Below are positions 60,281 to 64,000 of a stretch of 64,000 nt of DNA, one piece after another (the stretch's first letter is position 1; each line of letters begins with the position of its first letter). The translations under genes and the position numbers were made by a program. The DNA lies in the NCBI RefSeq assembly GCF_964019385.1, contig NC_088649.1, positions 12,966,138 through 13,030,137 of the forward strand. Direction: 5' to 3'. Source of the DNA: Sycon ciliatum (taxonomy: Eukaryota > Porifera > Calcarea > Leucosolenida > Sycettidae). The notes beneath the pieces were generated by a model, which saw nothing but the letters and a program-made list of their open reading frames with translations, was not told the origin of the DNA and searched no databases.

Positions 60281-61745
60281 TAGTTTAGTCGCAAAGTGAA
60301 GATTCCCTTGTAAAAAGCCCCAAACTTGGAGATAGGTTATTATTCAGCTTTCAGCAGCCGTGGGCGAGTTCTTTAGAGAAATGTGGGTCTTTTCCTGGGT
60401 GCCCTTGTCTATGTCCAGCTACACAACGAGATGAGGATGGTCATTGTCATTTTCTGAGTTGCGAACGGGCAGAAAGATGAGAAAATGTCGGATTTTGACC
60501 ATTTGTGCTCACCTTTCAATTTCAACGTACCTCTCTATAACATGAGCCAGCTTTAATGTCAGTAGTCGCATATGTTTGATTTTTGGTTTGCTTGTAGGGC
60601 GCAGGCACCCACATTCAGTGACCCAGAAAATTTGGCACTGCTGTGAATAGTTTAGTCGCAAAGTGAAGATTCACGGGTAAAAAGCCCCAAACTTGGAGAT
60701 AGGGTATTAATCAGCTTTCAGCAGCCGTGGGCGAGTTCTTTAGAGAAATGTGGGTCTTTTTCTGGGTGCCCTTGTCTATGTGCAGCTACATAACGAGATG
60801 AGGATGGTCATTGTCATTTTATGAGCTGCGAACGGGCAGAAAGGTGAGAAAATGTCGGATTTTGACCATTTGTGCTCACCTTTCAATGTCAACGTACCTC
60901 TCTATAACATGAGCCAGCTGTAATGTCAGTAGTCGCATATGTTTGATTTTTGGTTTGCTTGTTGGGCGCAGGCACCCACATTCAGTGAGCCAGAAAATTT
61001 GGCACTGCTGTGAATAGTTTAGTCGCAAAGTGAAGATTCACGGGTAAAAAGCCCCAAACTTGGAGATAGGGTATTAATCAGCTTTCAGCAGCCGTGGGCG
61101 AGTTCTTTAGAGAAATGTGGGTCTTTTTCTGGGTGCCCTTGTCTATGTCCAGCTACATAACGAGATGAGGATGGTCATTGTCATTTTCTGAGCTGCGAAC
61201 GGGCAGAAAGGTGAGAAAATGTCGGATTTTGACCATTTGTGCTCACCTTTCAATTTCCACGTACCTCTCTATAACATGAGCCAGCTGTAATGTCAGTAGT
61301 CGCATATGTTTGATTTTTGGTTTGCTTGTTGGGCGCAGGCACCCACATTCAGTGACCCAGAAAATTTGGCACTGCTGTGAATAGTTTAGTCGCAAAGTGA
61401 AGATTCACGGGTAAAAAGCCCCAAACTTGGAGATAGGTTTTTATTCAGCTTTCAGCAGCCGTGGGCGAGTTCTTTAGAGAAATGTGGGTCTTTTTCTGGG
61501 TGCCCTTGTCTATGTCCAGCCACACAACGAAATGAGGATGGTCATTGTCATTTTCTGAGCTGCGAACGGGCAGAAAGGTGAGAAAATGTCGGATTTTGAC
61601 CATTTGTGCTCACCTTTCAATTTCAATGTACCTCTCTATAACATGACCCAGCTGTAATGCCAGTAGTCGCATATGTTTGATTTTTGGTTTGCTTGTAGGG
61701 CGCAGGCACCCACATTCAGTGAGCCAGAAAATTTGGCACTGCTGT

Positions 61746-61812
61746 GAATAGTTTAGTCGCAAAGTGAAGATTCACGGGTAAAAAGCCCCAAACTTGGAGC
61801 CAGGTTATTGAT
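61746..61812 (+). repeat. Truncated 67-bp monomer fragment
   Basis: A monomer starts normally (GAATAGTTTAGTCGC), reaches AACTTGGAGCCAGGTTATTG and then jumps to ATGAATAGTTTAGTCGC, the start of the next unit. About 300 bp are missing. It is the only large internal monomer truncation I see and is likely a deletion or unequal-exchange scar. Confidence 0.93.
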
Positions 61813-64000
61813 GAATAGTTTAGTCGCAAAGTGAAGATTCACGGGTAAAAAGCCCCAAACTTGGAGATAGGTTATTATTCAGCTTTCAGCAGCCGTGGGC
61901 GAGTTCTTTAGAGAAATGTGGGTCTTTTTCTGGGTGCCCTTGTCTATGTCCATCTACACAACGAGATGAGGATGGTCATTGTCATTTTCTGAGCTGTGAA
62001 CGGGCAGAAAGGTGAGAAAATGTCGGATTTTGACCATTTGTGCTCACCTTTCAATTTCAACGCACCTCTCTATAACATGACCCAGCTGTAATGTCAGTAG
62101 TCGCATTTGTTTGATTTTTGGTTTGCTTGTAGGGCGCAGGCACCCACATTCAGTGACCGAGAAAATTTGGCACTGCTGTGAATAGTTTAGTCGCAAAGTG
62201 AAGATTCACGGGTAAAAAGCCCCAAACTTGGAGATAGGGTATTATTCAGCTTTCAGCAGGCGTGGGCGAGTTCTTTAGAGAAATGTGGGTCTTTTTCTGG
62301 GTGCCCTTGTCTATGTCCAGCTACACAACGAGATGAGGATGGTCATTGTCATTTTCTGAGCTGCGAACGGGCAGAAAGGTGAGAAAATGTCGGAATTTGA
62401 CCATGTGTGCTCACCTTTCAATTTCAACGTACCTCTCTATAACATGGGCCAGCTGTAATGTCAGTAGTCGCATATGTTTGATTTTTGGTTTGCTTGTAGG
62501 GCGCAGGCACCCACATTCAGTGAGCCAGAAAATTTGGCACTGCTGTGAATAGTTTAGTCGCAAAGTGAAGATTCACGGGTAAAAAGCCCCAAACTTGGAG
62601 ATAGGTTATTATTCAGCTTTCAGTAGCCGTGGGAGAGTTCTTTAGAGAAATGTGGGTCTTTTTCTGGGTGCCCTTGTCTATGTCCAGCTACACAACGAGA
62701 TGAGGATGGTCATTGTCATTTTCTGAGCTGCGAACGGGCAGAAAGGTGAGAAAATGTCGGATTTTGACCATTTGTGCTCACCTTTCAATTTCAACGTACC
62801 TCTCTATAACATGACCCGGCTGTAATGTCAGTAGTCGCATTTGTTTGATTTTTGGTTTGCTTGTAGGGCGCAGGCACCCACATTCAGTGAGCCAGAAAAT
62901 TTGGCACTGCTGTGAATAGTTTAGTCGCAAAGTGAAGATTCACGGGTAAAAAGCCCCAAACTTGGAGATAGGGTATTATTCAGCTTTCAGCAGCCGTGGG
63001 CGAGTTCTTTAGAGAAATGTGGGTCTTTTTCTGGGTGCCCTTGTCTATGTCCAGCTACACAACGAGATGAGGATGGTCATTGTCATTTTCTGAGCTGCGA
63101 ACGGGCAGAAAGGTGAGAAAATGTCGGATTTTGCCCATTTGTGCTCACCTTTCAATTTCAACGTACCTCTCTATAACATGAGCCAGCTGTAATGTCAGTA
63201 GTCGCATATGTTTGATTTTTGGTTTGCTTGTAGGGCGCAGGCACCCACATTCAGTGACCCAGAAAATTTGGCACTGCTGTGAATAGTTTAGTCGCAAAGT
63301 GAAGATTCACGGGTAAAAAGCCCCAAACTTGGAGATAGGTTATTATTCAGCTTTCAGCAGCCTTGGGCGAGTTCTTTAGAGAAATGTGGGTCTTTTTCTG
63401 GGTGCCCTTGTCTATGTCCAGCTACACAACGAGATGAGGATGGTCATTGTCATTTTCTGAGCTGCGAACGGGCAGAAAGGTGAGAAAATGTCGGATTTTG
63501 ACCATTTGTGGTCACCTTTCAATTTCCACGTACCTCTCTATAACATGAGCCAGCTGTAATGTCAGTAGTCGCATATGTTTGATTTTTGGTTTGCTTGTAG
63601 GGCGCAGGCACCCACATTCAGTGACCCAGAAAATTTGGCACTGCTGTGAATAGTTTAGTCGCAAAGTGAAGATTCACTGGTAAAGAGCCCCAAACTTGGA
63701 GATAGGGTATTATTCAGCTTTCAGCAGCCGTGGGCGAGTTCTTTAGAGAAATGTGGGTCTTTTTCTGGGTGCCCTTGTCTATGTCCAGCTACACAACGAG
63801 ATGAGGATGGGCATTGTCATTTTCTGAGCTGCGAACGGGCAGAAAGGTGAGAAAATGTCGGATTTTGACCATGTGTGCTCACCTTTCAATTTCAACGTAC
63901 CTCTCTATAACATGGGCCAGCTGTAATGTCAGTAGTCGCATATGTTTGATTTTTGGTTTGCTTGTAGGGCGCAGGCACCCACATTCAGTGAGCCAGAAAA

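Larger units (their letters stand above)
46404..64000 (+). repeat. Satellite array part 3, ~48 monomers of ~367 bp
   Basis: Same unit and orientation to the end of the window. Local composite repeats are 4-mers at 46404-49.3 kb, 4-mers at 52207-55142 (related to 49270-50737) and dimers at 58813-60280. A four-monomer recurrence marked by CCATGTGTGCTCACC with ACATGGGCCAG appears in monomers starting at 62183 and 63651. Regional variants include CAATGTCAACG, CAGCCGCGGG, CACGTGTAAAAAG, GTGGATCTTT and TTGTTGGGCGC. One truncated monomer occurs at 61746-61812. No gene is present; a 68-codon frame at 62346-62552 is monomer-derived. Confidence 0.99.

Noticed and set aside
1..64000. CRISPR array
   Set aside because: Units are directly tandem with no unique spacers, are far longer than CRISPR repeats, and no cas-like gene exists.
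1..64000. Canonical CENP-B box in the monomer
   Set aside because: I checked the two CGGG sites (ATTCACGGG and GCGAACGGG) against the TTCG-4N-A-2N-CGGG core; neither has the upstream TTCG or the central A.
1..64000. Ribosomal spacer or telomeric repeat
   Set aside because: No rRNA sequence and no short telomere-type hexamer or pentamer runs; the unit is uniform at 367 bp.

Overview
The window is almost entirely one satellite DNA array. A unit of about 367 bp repeats head to tail, always in the same orientation, from base 1 to base 64000. By my division there are roughly 168 copies, and the array runs off both ends. No cellular gene, rRNA or tRNA is supported. This points to a eukaryotic nuclear heterochromatic block (pericentromeric, subtelomeric or similar). 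The two transposons, their splice-like signals and a strong vertebrate/arthropod-type start context suggest an animal. I cannot name the species from sequence alone.

Layout: array part 1 is 1-14911. Transposon A (14917-16186, 1270 bp) has terminal inverted repeats starting CAGGGCT and a 5-bp AATTT target duplication. Array part 2 is 16192-45371. Transposon B (45372-46403, 1032 bp) has 18-bp terminal inverted repeats starting CATTGCGCG and no visible target duplication. Array part 3 is 46404-64000.

The array is not a plain monomer series. Diagnostic variants show several higher-order repeats (HORs): a 5-mer of 1834 bp (6971-10638, with a related copy at 12474-14307), an 8-mer of 2935 bp (19254-25123), 8/9-mers (30263-37.9 kb), 4-mers of about 1468 bp (46404-49.3 kb and 52207-55142) and a dimer of 734 bp (58813-60280). 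Blocks about 19-24 kb apart are also collinear: 1-4.9 kb matches 22.2-28.9 kb with net monomer loss. Private variants mark local homogenisation domains.

Every monomer carries a 10-bp perfect inverted repeat (GAAAGGTGAG / CTCACCTTTC) forming a potential 46-nt hairpin. It also carries a donor-like AAAG|GTGAGA and an acceptor-like TTGCTTGTAG about 120 bp apart, resembling a small intron. Transposon A sits exactly at the 3' base of one such hairpin. Short open frames of 61-80 codons recur only because the repeat recurs and are not genes. Transposon A holds a decayed exon-like frame (15252-15605) ending near a GTAAGT donor, a possible captured exon. No new multi-gene system is present; the interest lies in satellite architecture and in the two insertions.
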